A DNA stretch of 64,000 nt from Portunus trituberculatus (GCF_017591435.1 NC_059278.1:4340644-4404643), one strand, 5' to 3'. Positions 1 through 15,471 are shown, counted from the stretch's first letter. The notes: a model not told the origin generated them from the letters alone. Numbers and translations: made by a program.

Positions 1-139
1 ACTTGTGTGTTGAGCCACTCTAATGAAGCACGGCATCAATGACAGTAAAGTATGAAGACAAGATTGCATGTAGTATTGAATGCCTTGATTTGTGTGTCAC
101 TTTTCACTTCCTGTGTGGATTGTGCTCATAGATTATTAC

Positions 140-335
<196 letters not shown>

Positions 336-475
336 AAAGCGTTACCTCCCCATGTCCCTCGAGGTATTGTTGAGTTAGCTCTGTGTTATGCCTCCGGTCC
401 CACCCCAACAGCAGCTTGATGGCCTATCGATCCTGAAGCAGCTGTTTGCATCTCTATGTTACACTGCACCATCTG

Positions 476-1289
<814 letters not shown>

Positions 1290-1968
1290 ACTGCGCACCT
1301 GAATACTGTCGTACCACATCACATTGGCGGATGAAATCTTGTTATGCCATCTCATTACACCAGAATCTATATTAAGTCATAACACTCACAGCGCCTCGTT
1401 ACACCCGTGCCAAAACACACCCTACCGTGAATCAAGACCAAACAGATCTATACCACTCCTGTATAACATCGGGAATTAGTCCAGGGAAATCTGTCACTCT
1501 GGATAACGTAAACACAATTTTTATACGGTGATTTGCTTAAGTTACTATCGATTTGGCCATTAGTCTCATTTAACGACTGCATGCATCCCCTACCATGCTC
1601 ATCCTGTCTCGTATTCTCAAACACTTTTGTGCTTCACCTCCACTATCTAAAAAGGCTTTATTTAGATTTACACGAGTTCTTTAAGGTGTTTTCACGGTTC
1701 CAGAGGCAGAGTGACAAGATTTCTGCATTATTAACTGGAGAAACACTCTTGAAAATCTCGCTAATCATCTCTGTGGCCTTGGAAAACGGTCATGGTGAAA
1801 GAGCAGAGCGTTTCTGAATACGGACCTCTGTTCCAGTCTTGCCACTGCTCCATCTCTCCTCATTCCCCTTCATGATAAGGTTTGAATATTTCTGTACGCA
1901 ATATTGACCTGTTGCATTTTTTACTTTTTTATTCTTTCATCTTTTTTTTCATACTTCAGTCACCTAGG

Positions 1969-1971
<3 letters not shown>

Positions 1972-2032
<61 letters not shown>

Positions 2033-2125
2033 CCCATCTGTTTTAATGGTCCACTTAGGTGTTTTATAACGGGCCTAGCTTTGTTTTACCTTTCATAATT
2101 GACTGGCTATATATATTACCCTTAT

Positions 2126-2210
<85 letters not shown>
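1972..2210. repeat. (TC)n at 1972-2029 and compound (CA)n(CT)n at 2126-2210
   Basis: The second tract changes from CA to CT at about 2154 without a linker. Confidence 0.95.
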
Positions 2211-2215
<5 letters not shown>

Positions 2216-2838
2216 TGAATCACGCAGCAGCAAAATGAAATACTTTCCGTAGCAATCCCTGTTTCTCCCAGTCCCAGGTCCCAGAATTGGTGGGCGTATC
2301 CCTCCATATCTATTTGTCTATATTTGCTGGCGTCCAATAGCGGCGTGAACAGCTACATTGATTTCTCCTCCCCGTTAAGTGAGAGGGGAGGTATAATCAG
2401 TGCTGCTACTCACCACTCTTCCAGGTATTGTGTTACCCTTTTCATTACAGGGAACAGGTAATTATGTACTTGCCTAAATGATTACCTGTACGAGGGTTGT
2501 TCGGCTGGTCAAGTGTATGTTATAAGGGTCCTAAATTGTGAAGGAATGTGGTAGTTTTGTTCCTGTGCTTTTGTGTGTGCTTGCTTTATATTTCTGACAT
2601 GTTTGCCGTCCTCCGCCTGCCAGGTAAAGATATGTACGGTCTGCTGTGCTTTCGTGTGGGAAATTTAAGAGAGCGAACATTCCTGCATTTTAATCCTCTC
2701 CTTTCTTTTTTTGCATTCCTTGAAAATTGTTTACTTTTTTGGGGTGCATGGGCAGTCAGACAGATTAACAATAATGCAGAAAATAGAGAATAAACAAGGG
2801 CAAAAAAGATAACAGAAAGATAGGAAAATGAACAAGAT

Positions 2839-2840
<2 letters not shown>

Positions 2841-2924
<84 letters not shown>
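2841..2924. repeat. (CA)n, 42 units
   Basis: Pure tract followed by GGTATAGGTACATGTACATA. No retroelement recognised on either side. Confidence 0.97.
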
Positions 2925-2927
<3 letters not shown>

Positions 2928-4082
2928 ATAGGTACATGTACATACACTACACTCTCACCAACCCCATCAGTGTGAGGGACGGCGGAAGGTCACGCGAGTT
3001 GGTCTGGTCACGGTCATCAGGAAGCCCGACACGTGATGGCCACCACACTCATCACAGTACCTATGGGGCTGTCCGCTTGACGCCGCGTATGCCGAGAGGT
3101 GAAGGGCGTGCCGTAACTCAGTGTTTGCTCCGTGGTGATACAGTGGCCGCAGTGAGTCAGAAGTCACATAGGCATTATTACGATTCCTCATGGGAGCTTT
3201 TCGTGTCTTGGTTGAGTTAAACGTGCTGTCGCTCCGTTATTAATGCTGCGCCGGCTATATTATTAATCCAAACACCTGTCCAGTTGGAAAAGTCTGATGA
3301 CTGATGACTATGTAAATAAGGCAAGCATGATCACAGCGTGCGTGAAGTGAGGGATAGCCTAATATTCTAGCCAAGGCTTGCTAGTCATTTTTCCTCAAGA
3401 GACTCGTATACATACCCTGAAAAATGTCCAGTGAATGCTGCCTTAATTAGCAGACTGACTGTTTAAACGATACTATATATCTTCTTGTTACATCTATGTG
3501 ATACCACGCGGCATTTTTGTGCAATGATGTATGGAAAAGAATTACGTTTTCATGGTATATCATTATTATTATTTCTTTTTAGTACATTGGAAAGTAAATA
3601 TTGCCTTAACAAGACCATGAATCAAACTGCACATCGTGATCACAGCGGCGCGTCACCCACTATGGTAGTGAGTTGTCGTGGAGTGCACAAGTTCACTGTT
3701 TATGGACACAGCTGAGAGGAGTGGAACCAGACGCTAGTCACAGAAGGGCCTCGGGGCGTCACAGGGTAGCGGAGCTGGGACACAAAGGGACGATCGCTGT
3801 CACGTCTGCTGGGGAGAAGTGGATGTCATCTTTTCTTTACCGTGACGTCATAAATGCATGAGTCACTGAGCATTTTATTTATGGAAAAGTGCGCACGTCA
3901 TGGTATGCGGGCGGTGGGCGCTTTAAAGGTTAGTGTGGAAGGTGGCCAAGTAGGTCACTGTTACTCTGTTACTTGCGCGGGGTCTCATTGATTTCCCTTA
4001 TTAGATATTCACTTTAAGACGAAACTAAAACGTATTTCCGGCCTTTGCATTATTTCCCCGAGCTTAATTTCTGGGTCCGCGT

Positions 4083-4161
4083 TAAGAGGAGGGAGGGAGG
4101 GAAAGGGCGGGCGGGAGAAAAGCAGGCATGCAGGGAAGGAGGGAGGGAGGGAGGGAGGGAT
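4083..4161. repeat. (GGGA)n-rich tract
   Basis: Imperfect GGGA/GGCG repeats, the last 27 bases pure GGAG. G-runs of three at regular spacing could form a G-quadruplex. Confidence 0.8.
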
Positions 4162-4475
4162 TAGGGGTATCTTCATCCTTCTCACGTGCCCTTCCTCATC
4201 TGTCTTCATCAGTGCAACCGCCCCCTCGACTCACCTGCCGTAATGACAGATGGGATTAGTGTCATTTTGCTGCTGCAGCTTTATGGGTTTCATATTTCCT
4301 CGTGACTCGCTTCATACGGAAACATGTTGTTCATTAGTAAATTGATGAGCGAAATGGAAATTAAGGGAAACGGAAAAGAGAAAGCAGAAAAAAAAAAAAA
4401 CTGAGCCTTGGTGTCTATTATTCTTATTATTACTGCTACTGGTGGTACTGGTGCTATTACTATCACTGCTGCTTC

Positions 4476-4513
4476 TGTTACTACTACTACTACTGCTACT
4501 ACTACTACTACTG

Positions 4514-4584
<71 letters not shown>

Positions 4585-4609
4585 GCTGCTACTACTACTG
4601 CTGCTGCTG

Positions 4610-4652
<43 letters not shown>

Positions 4653-4716
4653 CATTACCGGAATCATTACTTCTGTACCCACCACCACCACCACCACCAC
4701 CAGCACCACCACCAGC
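4476..4716. repeat. (ACT)n with GCT interruptions, then (ACC)n
   Basis: The triplet tract 4480-4652 is interrupted by CTG/GCT variants near 4490, 4512 and 4585-4610, then changes to CAC/ACC at 4678-4716. Thr-, Leu- or Val-rich frames over it are artefacts. Confidence 0.93.
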
Positions 4717-6000
4717 ACACTTACACTACCAATCACCATAACCATTACACCCTCAGCTGGTACGTACCACTGATTTAGAGGCGCAATTCCATACTCGATA
4801 CTTCTTTTCGTTTTGATTAGATGAAATGAGTTTAAGTGATTCCTCTCCCTCATTATCTGGATGTTATCGCTGAGGTATGATAACAACACACAGTTCTTAC
4901 TCAACGCAACACTTCTCTGAACGGAACACAAAAGAACATAAAAAAGTGAAAGGAAGAAGAATTAGTAACAGACCTTTCGGACATTAAGAAGCTGTTTGTG
5001 ATGAGCTTTGGTATCGATTGCAAGATGGCAAAGGAAAATTTAAAAGAATGTGTCCTCTTATTTAAAAAAAATTTACATCACTTTAAGTTAATTTGAGGAA
5101 TGCATGTTTAAAGAACGTGGAACAATGTTAATAGTTTAGATAATACAATTTCTCTTGACTCGAAGAAAACATGAATTTCTTCACATTTTAATTGGCTACT
5201 GGAATTTGTCATCTTGTTTATTCTCCATTTCTCTCTGTGTTGTTTTTTTCCTTTGGATTTATTCATATTAACTCCGTTTTATTTTCATCCTACATTTACG
5301 AATTATGTCTTCATATATTAGATTTTATCATTTACATTGAGTTTGTATCTTTCAATTGGTCATTATATTTATTCCTCTAGCGAAATGTTTGTTTTTCATT
5401 ATTATTTTTGCCAATTTAGTTTCAGGTCATTTCGTCTTTGTTTCACAGGCAACTCGCTCTCTCAGTGCACTTAACCGTATAGTTTGTCTCGCAATATTCC
5501 TTACTTCTCCTCCTGTACATTTATTTCCCCATTTGGTTCCACAGATGGTCCTGCGCCTCCAGCTTACCTGTCCCTATGTTTTCCTTGCACATCCCGCCAG
5601 TTGCTCTCCAGTTTCCCATTATTTATCTTATCTTCCTCATATTTCCGGATCTTTTTCCTGCAAACCTCCCTAACCCTCATTTTTCTTTTCTAGTCTCTTC
5701 ATTTTTCTCTTTCCTCTCCATGCCCCCATTAAGTTTATCTGCATTATTTATCTTCCACTTTCCCTCTTGGCTCTTAAAGTCATTCGCTTCTCATTTTCCT
5801 TCTTCTAAGTTCTCCTGGAAAGCGGAGGGAGCACTACTCTTACCTTCCCTGAGTCGGACACAGATGAGCAAGGATCGATTCCTCCTCCACCTCAGCGCTG
5901 CCGCCTCCCACCTGACGGAGAGCCGGGGAGGTGGGGGGGAAGGGGAGGCACAGGCAGGCGAGAGGGGCTGGTGTTGATTGTTGATGCTGTGATGATACCG

Positions 6001-6002
6001 TG

Positions 6003-6034
<32 letters not shown>

Positions 6035-6310
6035 GGTGGTGGTGGTGGTGGTGGTGGTGGCGGTGATGATAATGCTGATGGTGTTGTGAGTGATTTTATT
6101 ACTGTGATAATTTCGGGCTAGTGTTGTTTTTGTTAGTCTTGCTGGTGGTGGTGATTGTGGTGATGATGGTGATGTTGTTGTTGTTGGTGGTGTTTGGTGG
6201 TGATGTTGCTGGTGTTGGTGATGATGGTGGTGATGCTGGTGTTGTTAAATATGATGTAGGTGAGGTGTGTTGTTGTTGTTGTTGGTGTTGGTGGTGGTGG
6301 TGGTGGTGAT
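6001..6310. repeat. (GTT)n/(GGT)n and GTT/GGT/GAT-rich region
   Basis: GTT then GGT triplets (6003-6061), followed by a long imperfect GTT/GGT/GAT mosaic to 6310. Interruptions suggest an old array. Confidence 0.85.
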
Positions 6311-6935
6311 GGTGCTAGCGTAGGTGTGGTATTTGAAAGTTTTATTCCATTATCCATTATTGCTGCTGTGCACTGCTGAAATATCTGTTATGCGGTGTTG
6401 ATATTCCTGCAGCTGTTAGTTCAATGTTAACCTCACTTAGCTGTCGTGTTCCTGAGCCGTCTTACTTGCGATTGCCTGATGTGACTTCCAATACATCCAA
6501 GGCTACGTCACTCATACTCCTGCCATTCCCTGTGACTCCCTCATCGACACACACATCAGTATTGCTCCTTTCACAAACCCCGGTCTTTTGCCGCCTTGAC
6601 ACGCTACTTTCCTGCTTTGACTTGTTTTATGTGTATTGGTCTGGTCATGTGCGTTGCGTGTGTGTTTGCTCTCCCAATGTATTATGTAAATTAAGACGCG
6701 ACATGGTGCTGAAAAATTAAACCTGCTTGTTGCTGTTACGATGTATCCTGTTTTGTGCTGCTGCTGCTCTCCGGTCACGTGGCTGCGCCCTTCACTTCGA
6801 CTTCGGGATGTGTGCGTGCGTGTATCAGTGTGAATTAATGCAGCCCGGCGCCGTAACTTCTTCCCCTTATCACTGGGTAGCGTGTTGATGATGATTGCTG
6901 CCGCCTGTCATAGTCTCTTTAGTAATTTATATGTG

Positions 6936-7251
<316 letters not shown>

Positions 7252-7838
7252 CGTTCGTCTTTCACACGTCCTCATCCCATTCAGGTCTCCTCTACCTTCC
7301 CAAAAGATACAGACAGACCACAATGTGTGTCACCAAGGATCCCTTCCGGCGCGCTTTCAATGTAACACGAAGGGAAGGGAGGGAAGGAGGCGTAGCTGTA
7401 TAGAGACGGTGAGCCCCTGCCTTCTAGTGTATGGGTAAACAAAAAGTATTGGGAAAAATACCCTAGGAAGAGTTATGAAATATTCAGGTGAGGTATGGAT
7501 TAGAGAGGGAAAATGAATTAAGGGTCTGGTATAGAGAAGAATGTAGGTTGATACTTGTCGCTGTAAAAAGAATTAAGGAAAATTGTGAATTGAGAATGTG
7601 GGATTAAACTCGTGATTGGGAAAGCAGAATACGAGTGAATGAATGAATATTATGGGATGTGCCGCGCGGATAGATAAATTCGTCGCGGGAGAAATGATGG
7701 GGGAAGGAAAATACCTCTGAATATTAGAGGCGAGGAGAGCGAGAGGAGAAGAGGAGCACGGTAAAAGAAGGATGATTGGGAGATGCTGCAACTCAATATA
7801 CCGAGACAAAAATAATTCCGTGAGAGCAAACCTGTCGC

Positions 7839-7840
<2 letters not shown>

Positions 7841-7930
<90 letters not shown>
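7841..7930. repeat. (CA)n, 45 units
   Basis: Followed 331 bp later by another CA tract on the same strand (8262-8325). The enclosed DNA is discussed in the findings. Confidence 0.97.
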
Positions 7931-7934
<4 letters not shown>

Positions 7935-8259
7935 GGAGGTGAAGAATACATCTGTAGGTTTGGAATGCTTCTCTCCAAAACATTCCCTGTCACATACACG
8001 CGTTCCTCAGTAAAGTTTTGTGTATGTATTCTTGGCGTAAGGTTGGGTTTGAAGGAATGTGAAACGTGCCAATCCGTGTAGTTATTACTGTGTTTGATAG
8101 AGCGTTGGAAGGAAAGCAGTCAAGGGATTACCATTATCAACGTGTAGCCAATTCTAGCAGTCTGTAGTAATTAATTCTGTAAATAGTTTTGTAAGGTAAA
8201 GTAAAGTGTTATTGATTGGTAATTTGACATAACAATATACAAATACCGAACATAACTTC

Positions 8260-8261
<2 letters not shown>

Positions 8262-8325
<64 letters not shown>
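8262..8325. repeat. (CA)n, 32 units
   Basis: Same strand phase as 7841-7930. Confidence 0.97.
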
Positions 8326-8326
<1 letters not shown>

Positions 8327-8440
8327 TATCTAAACACAAACAAGGACAGAGAAGGACAGAGACAGACACAGGCGGGTGCAGTTCTCCCTTGGGTCATCAG
8401 TGTCTAAAAGAAACTTTGCCATTATTACACATTTCCCTGA

Positions 8441-8443
<3 letters not shown>

Positions 8444-8538
<95 letters not shown>
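8444..8538. repeat. (TC)n, 47 units
   Basis: One interruption (TTT) near 8529. Confidence 0.96.
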
Positions 8539-8640
8539 AGCACGTCATTTTTACCAGTCTTTTTAAAGTCCTTGCCTGCCTGACTGCCTGACAGCCGATA
8601 GTCCGTCTCCTTGCGTCTGTCTGGGTCTGTGTGCGGGCCT

Positions 8641-9061
<421 letters not shown>

Positions 9062-9511
9062 AGTTTCTCCTCCTTCTCTTCCTGCTCCTCCCACTTCTCC
9101 TCCTCATCCTCCTCTTCCTTCTTTTCCACTTCCTCTTCTTGCTTCTCCTCCTGCACCAGGGGAAGACGAACTTACCCGCTCTCCTTTCCTATCCTTCCTT
9201 CCCTCCTCCCTATCCTTACCTTCCTTCATTCCTCCACCTAGCCCTCCCTGCCTCTCTCCCCCCTTCCCTCTTTTCCTCCAGCCTGTGCCGCCTTTCGTCC
9301 TTCCTTTTTAGATTCTTTCTGCATCCGTTCACCGCCCCATATCCTTCTCCTCCATATTTTCTCCAATCATCTCTCCGCATTTCCTTTATCTCTGAAATAG
9401 GAACAGGTGAATAATTTGTTAGGTTTGCTGTTACTTAGTGTTCTTTGGCGTCCATGTAACTTCCTCTTAACTTGTTTTTCTCGCTTTTCCTACGATGGAC
9501 GTGTAGTTTGT

Positions 9512-9512
<1 letters not shown>

Positions 9513-9572
<60 letters not shown>
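9513..9572. repeat. (AG)n, 30 units
   Basis: Pure tract in otherwise unique DNA. Confidence 0.96.
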
Positions 9573-9575
<3 letters not shown>

Positions 9576-9740
9576 ATTATCAAGGGTGAGCCAATATTAT
9601 TTTTCTCTTGTGGAAAGCAAACATTCTCATAGATCCATCAATAACCCCTTACTATGTGCTCAGCCAGCCATTACTCCCTTGCCTTGCCTTCCTGTGTGTT
9701 CCTTACGTGTCCTCGCTGCAGGCTCGGGTCGCTGGAATGT

Positions 9741-10022
9741 TGGGAGTGGGTGGTGGCAGCGGCGATGGTGGTAGTGGTGGTGGTGATGGTGGTGGTGATG
9801 GTGATGGTGGTGGTGGTTGTGGGGTAGACAAAAGCATTACTAAATATGTGTTGGGTGAGTTTTGCTGAAAGGTCATTGTGGTTTTTGCAATGGCAGTGTT
9901 GTAAAGGTAAATATTTACGGTTTTCATGTGGGTGAGGGTGGTGGCGGTGGTGTGGTGTAAGCGAGAGGCATGGTGGTAGTGGTCGTGGTGGTGATGGTGG
10001 TGGTGGTGGTGGTGGTGGTGGT
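9741..10022. repeat. GGT/GAT-rich imperfect triplet region
   Basis: Two GGT-rich patches (9741-9822 and 9935-10022) around unique DNA. They share GTGGTGGTGATGGTGGTG-type blocks and a GCAAGCGAGAGA-like motif (9957 and 10022), hinting at a duplicated unit. Confidence 0.75.
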
Positions 10023-10108
10023 GCAAGCGAGAGACAGGCTTGTGGTATTTGTTGTCATTAATTTATAAACCGCCAAATGCACGTTTGTAGTTGATAAGGC
10101 GGCCAGGG

Positions 10109-10109
<1 letters not shown>

Positions 10110-10190
<81 letters not shown>
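10110..10190. repeat. (AC)n, 40 units
   Basis: Pure, preceded by GGCGGCCAGGGTC. Confidence 0.97.
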
Positions 10191-10193
<3 letters not shown>

Positions 10194-10914
10194 CGTTGAT
10201 CTTGTATGCCTCTTGTTCTCCTCGTTCGTATGTTTCCATCAGTTTATATCCCAGTTCGACTCCCTTTCCGAATTATATAACTCAGTAAAGGGAGGAAATA
10301 ACTAGACCGCTAGTAAATCCTTTGTATATCAGATAATGTAAACTTCCCCAGGCTAACTGTGGTATTTTTTAGAGAATATCTAATTAAAAGGACACAAAAT
10401 CAAAACAAACAGCAACACCCATTTCGATCGTCCTGAGATAATGATTACCTTACGATAAATGAATGAAAAGATAAGAATGGTCTAAATATATCTAACAGTT
10501 ATCAGTAGAAGGGCAAGGAAAGAATGACAATGCTTTTAGAGATGGTGAAGAACAAAAGGGACTAGAAGAGTGAATTACAATGATTCTTAAAGGTGAACAA
10601 ATCGTCGGTGTTACTTAAGACGAGATTTGGTGGAATGAGGAATCAGGGAGAGCTTAACGAAGACATTCTGAGAGATTACTTGTGCTTTGAGGGGTGAAGA
10701 AGTGGATTTATCTGTCATTGCTTATATACTGTCTCCTGTGTGTGTGTGTGGGGAGGGGGGGTTGTGTGGGCGTGTGTGCGTGTGTGCGTGTGCTTCCTCA
10801 TCACCATCTTCCGCACATGCTAATCCCATTACTTTACTTTCTATTACTTCTATTACCTTCTTCCTCATTCTGTATTCTTTGTCCTCCTGTTTTTTGTCGC
10901 TTTGTGTTTGCTTA

Positions 10915-10917
<3 letters not shown>

Positions 10918-10996
<79 letters not shown>

Positions 10997-11054
10997 CGCG
11001 TGCAAGAACCGAAAAGACAGTGAATTTTCATTTATGTCTATTTTCCCACTCCTT

Positions 11055-11089
<35 letters not shown>
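10918..11089. repeat. (GT)n (10918-10995) and (CT)n (11061-11089)
   Basis: The GT tract has a TTTG interruption near 10980 and decays to GCGCGTGC at its end. Confidence 0.94.
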
Positions 11090-11090
<1 letters not shown>

Positions 11091-11363
11091 AATGGCTTAT
11101 CTCCCTACCGTTACTTCGTCCGTTGCTCTTCATTGTGTTTCCTGGTACGAGTATGTGTCTCCGCGAAGCCTTTTCTCTTGTCTCGCCTTGACTCGCTTCA
11201 CTCTGAATAGAGCAAACACTATTGCCTCTTGTTTGGTGGAGTTTTCGTCTTCCGTCACCTCGTTAGCTCTTTTTTTTCTCAACTCCTTTGTTTTACTCTT
11301 GGCCAATCGTTTCTCTTTGTCCCTCGGTTTGTCTCTCCGTCTCTGTCCTGGTCTTTATCCGTC

Positions 11364-11367
<4 letters not shown>

Positions 11368-11448
<81 letters not shown>

Positions 11449-11450
11449 CT
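11368..11450. repeat. (CT)n, about 40 units
   Basis: The end decays through CTCGCTCTCTCGCTC. Confidence 0.95.
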
Positions 11451-11933
11451 CTCGCTCTTGCTCTTTTTAGTATTTTTTTTTGTCTCACGTAAACTTCATG
11501 TAATTGTTTTTGTCTTAAAAGTATTGTTCCTTATTTTATTGTGAATCTTTTTCCAACTTTCATTCCTTCGTTTTACCTTTCGGTTTATTTCTTTTTTTCT
11601 TCTTTATTTCTCAGCATATCCGTTTTTGGTCTTTACTGAATTACTATTATGTACACGGGGTTGCTTTTTAAAGTCAGGAATTGCTACGAAGATGCTACTT
11701 GAGTTATTGGTGAACTCTCGTGTAGATATCCAAATTTCTCCTCAATCTTTATTGCTTCCAGGACAAATGTTTCAAGGGGAAAGGTTTGTTGATGGCGGGT
11801 TGGTGGGTTAGTGGGCTTCCTGTGGTCGTCACTCGCTGAGGTCACTGTGAAAGATTATTGGAACCTGGATGTGTAATGTATGATGGCGGGCATTGAGCGT
11901 ATATTTTGTGGCGTCCTGCCTTGCCTCTTATTT

Positions 11934-12063
<130 letters not shown>

Positions 12064-12329
12064 CCCCTTTTATTTATATTCCTCTTTTAGTATTCTACAC
12101 GTGACCCAATCAGGGAGTTTGATTATCCTTAACCTGGTGGAATGTTGGTTTGGCTTTGTGCTGGACGAGGGGTGAGGGAGCGTCAGGGAGCGTCAGGGAG
12201 CGAGAGGGAGCATAGAACCGTGAGTCGTATTCCCCCTTGGGTTTTATGGAGAAACTTAAGGATTTTTTTATTTCAATTTTTTGTCTGAAGAGCTGAGTAA
12301 GGTGTTTTTCGTTGGTGTGTTTTTGCAGG

Positions 12330-12780
12330 TCACAGAATAGCAGCAGAAAGAGGAGGAAAAAGGAAGAGAGGAGGAGGAAAACCAGGAAGAGGATGAGGAG
12401 CAAGAGTAGAAGAATAGAGAAATAGGTGATATTCAACGGGAGGAGGAAGAGAAAAAAAAAAGACGAGGAGGAGAGAATAGAAAGGAGAGAAATGTGCATG
12501 ACGTGAAGGGAAGAGGAAGTAAAAAGAGGAAAGGTAGACAGAACGTAGGGGAAAAGTATCGGGGGAAGCACTTGAAAATAGAAAAAAAAGAGAAGCGAGT
12601 GATATGAATTGAAACAAAGGAAAAGAAAAGAAAAGGAAGGAGAGTGCAGGAGGAAACAGGAGGAGGAGGAGGAGGAGGAGGAGGAGGAGTTGCAGGAAGA
12701 AGAGAAGCAAAAGAAAATGTAAAAGATTGCAACAGAAAATAAAGAGAAAGGGGAGCGGACAGGATAGAAAACAGTGCCTC
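12330..12780. repeat. Polypurine (GGA/GAAA-rich) block
   Basis: About 450 bp of nearly all-purine plus strand with a short pure (GGA)n at about 12657-12690. The 250-codon minus-strand frame over it is Ser/Leu/Phe/Pro-rich low-complexity translation. Confidence 0.7.
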
Positions 12781-13478
12781 GTGATCTGGTGAACTGGTGA
12801 GCTGGTGAACTGTTGAACTGGTTGGAGCAGGGAAGCAGGGAAGCGACACCAGTACTAACCAACCAACCCTTCCTATATGTAGCGGAGAAAGAGGATCACG
12901 CGAGGGTTTTGAGTGAGGCTGATGCTCGCTCCTCCTCTCTATAGCGTATGACGAAACAAGTGGGGCACGATTCTACACTCTTTCAGATTCCTTTGTTGCT
13001 TTATTTTTTGGTGTAACGTCCAGGTTTTTTGCGTCGTGATTGCGAAGTGGTCCGTGCTGGCATGTGCGTCTTGATGCGAAGGAAAGGAATGGGATTTGAG
13101 CTTACTGTGTGCTGATGCCGCTGGATTTGTGAGGTTGTCGAAGCTGCTTTGCGTACCTTCTCATTATTTGTCTATTTATTCACTTCTTTTGTGCCACTTT
13201 ATTTTGTTTTTCAGTGTTTTTGAATATTTCACGAGAGTTTTGTGTGCAGAGAGGCGAATATAACGAAGCTTGTTCAGTAAAGAGGACTTTATGTAGTCTT
13301 TGAAGTCATTAGTAGAATTCTGCTTCGGTATTTCCAAGATAATGTTGCTGAGAGGCTTGATGTAAAAAGACACTCGTGTATAGCGAATATAATAACGAAA
13401 CCGGTTCAACACAAAGAGAAAATGTTTCAGTAGGAAGATAAAATACAGATCAGTCAAATATTGTCAAGTGAATATTAT

Positions 13479-13905
13479 CGAAACGTTTCACCGCTAGAAT
13501 TAATAGATAGACGAATAAATAGATAAGATAAATGAATAAATAGGCGAATGAAAACGAAGCCTCGCAAGAAAAGTAAAACATAGCAATTTTTTCACCAGTA
13601 TAAATGAGACTTGTACAGGTGGGCGAACGTTTCACCCCTGGAATTACTAGATAGACCAATAAATAGATGAAATAAATGGAGAAAATGGATGAGTAAAAGA
13701 AAAGCAAATAAAACAAGACGAATTTTCCACATGTATAAATGAGACTTGTAAAGGTAAGCGAACGTTTCACCGCTAAAATCAATAGTTAGACGAATAAATA
13801 GGTAAAATAAATGTATAAAATGGATGGATATAAAAAATAAAGCGAGTAAAACAAGACGAATTTTTCACCGGTATAAATGAGACTTGTACAGGTAGGCGAA
13901 CGTTT
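13479..13905. repeat. AT-rich satellite, three units of about 135-145 bp plus a partial
   Basis: Units start at 13479, 13624, 13759 and (partial) 13897, each with CGAA(A)CGTTTCACC(G/C)CT followed by GAATAAATAGATAA-like stretches and TATAAATGAGACTTGTA before the next unit. Spacings are 145, 135 and 138 bp. Units differ by point changes and small gaps, so the array is not recent. Open frames across it on the minus strand are by-products of the repeat. Confidence 0.8.
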
Positions 13906-14159
13906 AATGGACACTCATCAATCACACGTGTTTTGTATTCACATCGTTAGCAATGTAAGACTAAATGAATACTATTTCAGATATAAATCGTCTCCCGAAA
14001 CGACCAGGGAAAGGAAAGGCGAGGTTCTCTTTAGGCAATTGATACGAGCCGTTCTAATATACCTGAGAAATTTAAGTCTGTCTAATCAGCTGGAATTACC
14101 TGAGATGAGAAAGGTTGAAGCCGAACCTTCTATGAGACCGCTCAAAGTTTTCTCAATAG

Positions 14160-14760
14160 GAGTCAAAAGAAGAGGAAGACGAGGAGAAAGACGAGGTAGG
14201 AGGAGGAGGAGGAGGAGGAGGAGGAGGAGGAGGAGGAGGAGGAGGAGGAGGAGGAGGAGGAGGAGGAGGAGGAGGAGGAGGAGGAGGAGGAAGATGAAGA
14301 AGAAGAAGAGGAGGAGGAGGAGGAGGAGGAGGAGGAGGAGGAGGAGGAGGAGGAGGAGGAGGAGGAGGAGGAGGAGGAAGAAGAAGAAGAAGAAGAAGAA
14401 AAGAAGAAAAGAGAAGGAGGAGGAAGAGAAGGAAGAAGAGAAGAAATGAAAAGGAGGGATGGAAGAGCAGATGAGCGAAAGGAGAAGGAAACAAAGATTG
14501 AAGGAAAGAAAGGAAGGAGGAGGAAGCATGTATTGGTGGTAAGAGAAGGGAGATTAAGACGAATAAGACTAGAAAAAGAAAGAAAAAAAAAGAAAATACG
14601 AGCAGGAAGAGATAGATAGGGAGGAGAAAGTTAAGGAGAAGGCGAAGCGAAGGCAAAGGAGGAGTAGGAGGAGCAGGTGGAGGAGGAGGAGAAGATTTCG
14701 GAAAGGACAGAGGAAAAAGGATGAAAAAGAACAGAATGGAAAGGAGAATGAGTGAAGAAA
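14160..14760. repeat. (GGA)n arrays in a 600-bp polypurine block
   Basis: Two GGA arrays (14198-14291 and 14309-14380) are joined by AAGATGAAGAAGAAGAAG and followed by GAA-rich purine DNA to about 14760. Open frames in both directions are Arg-, Glu-, Leu- or Pro-rich artefacts. Confidence 0.9.
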
Positions 14761-15394
14761 GGCTGGTAAAGAATCCCTGCCTAATTCTAATTCATTTCAT
14801 GCTAATCATTTTTCAAACTTTAAATTTGATTCTCTCATAATAACATCCCTCTTAGTCATCCTTTTCGTTCCCTCTCTTGTTCCTTCTTACTCTTTCTCCT
14901 CCTCCTCCTCCTCAGATCAATTTCCATTTCTATTAGGGCTAATCCACTTCTTTACCTTCTCTAATTCCTCTCACTTCGAGTCTTCTCCGCAATCATCTGT
15001 GTCAAATATCACCATCAACAGGGACTAAAGTAGAAGGAAGTGGTAGAGAGACAGCTTCAAACAAATCGCATTCTTCCCACAAAGGCAGCACAGACGCCAC
15101 ACGTTACCAGGATTAACAGGAAATTTTATAACCTCCTTTCCTCTCTACCACCACCACCACCCTCACCGCCACCACCGCCGCCGCCATCTTCTTTATCACC
15201 TCCTTCATCGTCTCCGTCGCGTATTTTCCGTATCAGCCACCCACCTGCTGCCGCCGCCCATCTCTCGCACTGACGCCTCAATATAAGATTTGAGGTATTG
15301 AAAATTTTATTCCTTACGCTGCATCTTTGCTTTTGAATATTTGCACTTTTGTTTTAGCTGGTGTGCGTTAACCCTAAGAAACAGACTGCGTATA

Positions 15395-15396
<2 letters not shown>

Positions 15397-15471
<75 letters not shown>
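15397..15471. repeat. (GT)n, 37 units
   Basis: Pure tract in AT-rich unique DNA. Confidence 0.97.

Noticed and set aside
1533..1817. 94-codon frame
   Set aside because: The 1710-1815 part reminds me of a dispersed crustacean repeat, but there is no second copy in the window to prove it, and no protein family fits.
5170..5980. Hydrophobic frames as membrane proteins
   Set aside because: Overlapping frames in all three phases are hydrophobic because the DNA is T-rich.
12110..12862. 250-codon minus-strand frame
   Set aside because: Low-complexity translation of a polypurine block. No domain or membrane topology that would survive composition bias.
13479..13905. Regular repeats as a CRISPR array
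   Set aside because: Units are tandem with no unique spacers, in a eukaryotic-type sequence.
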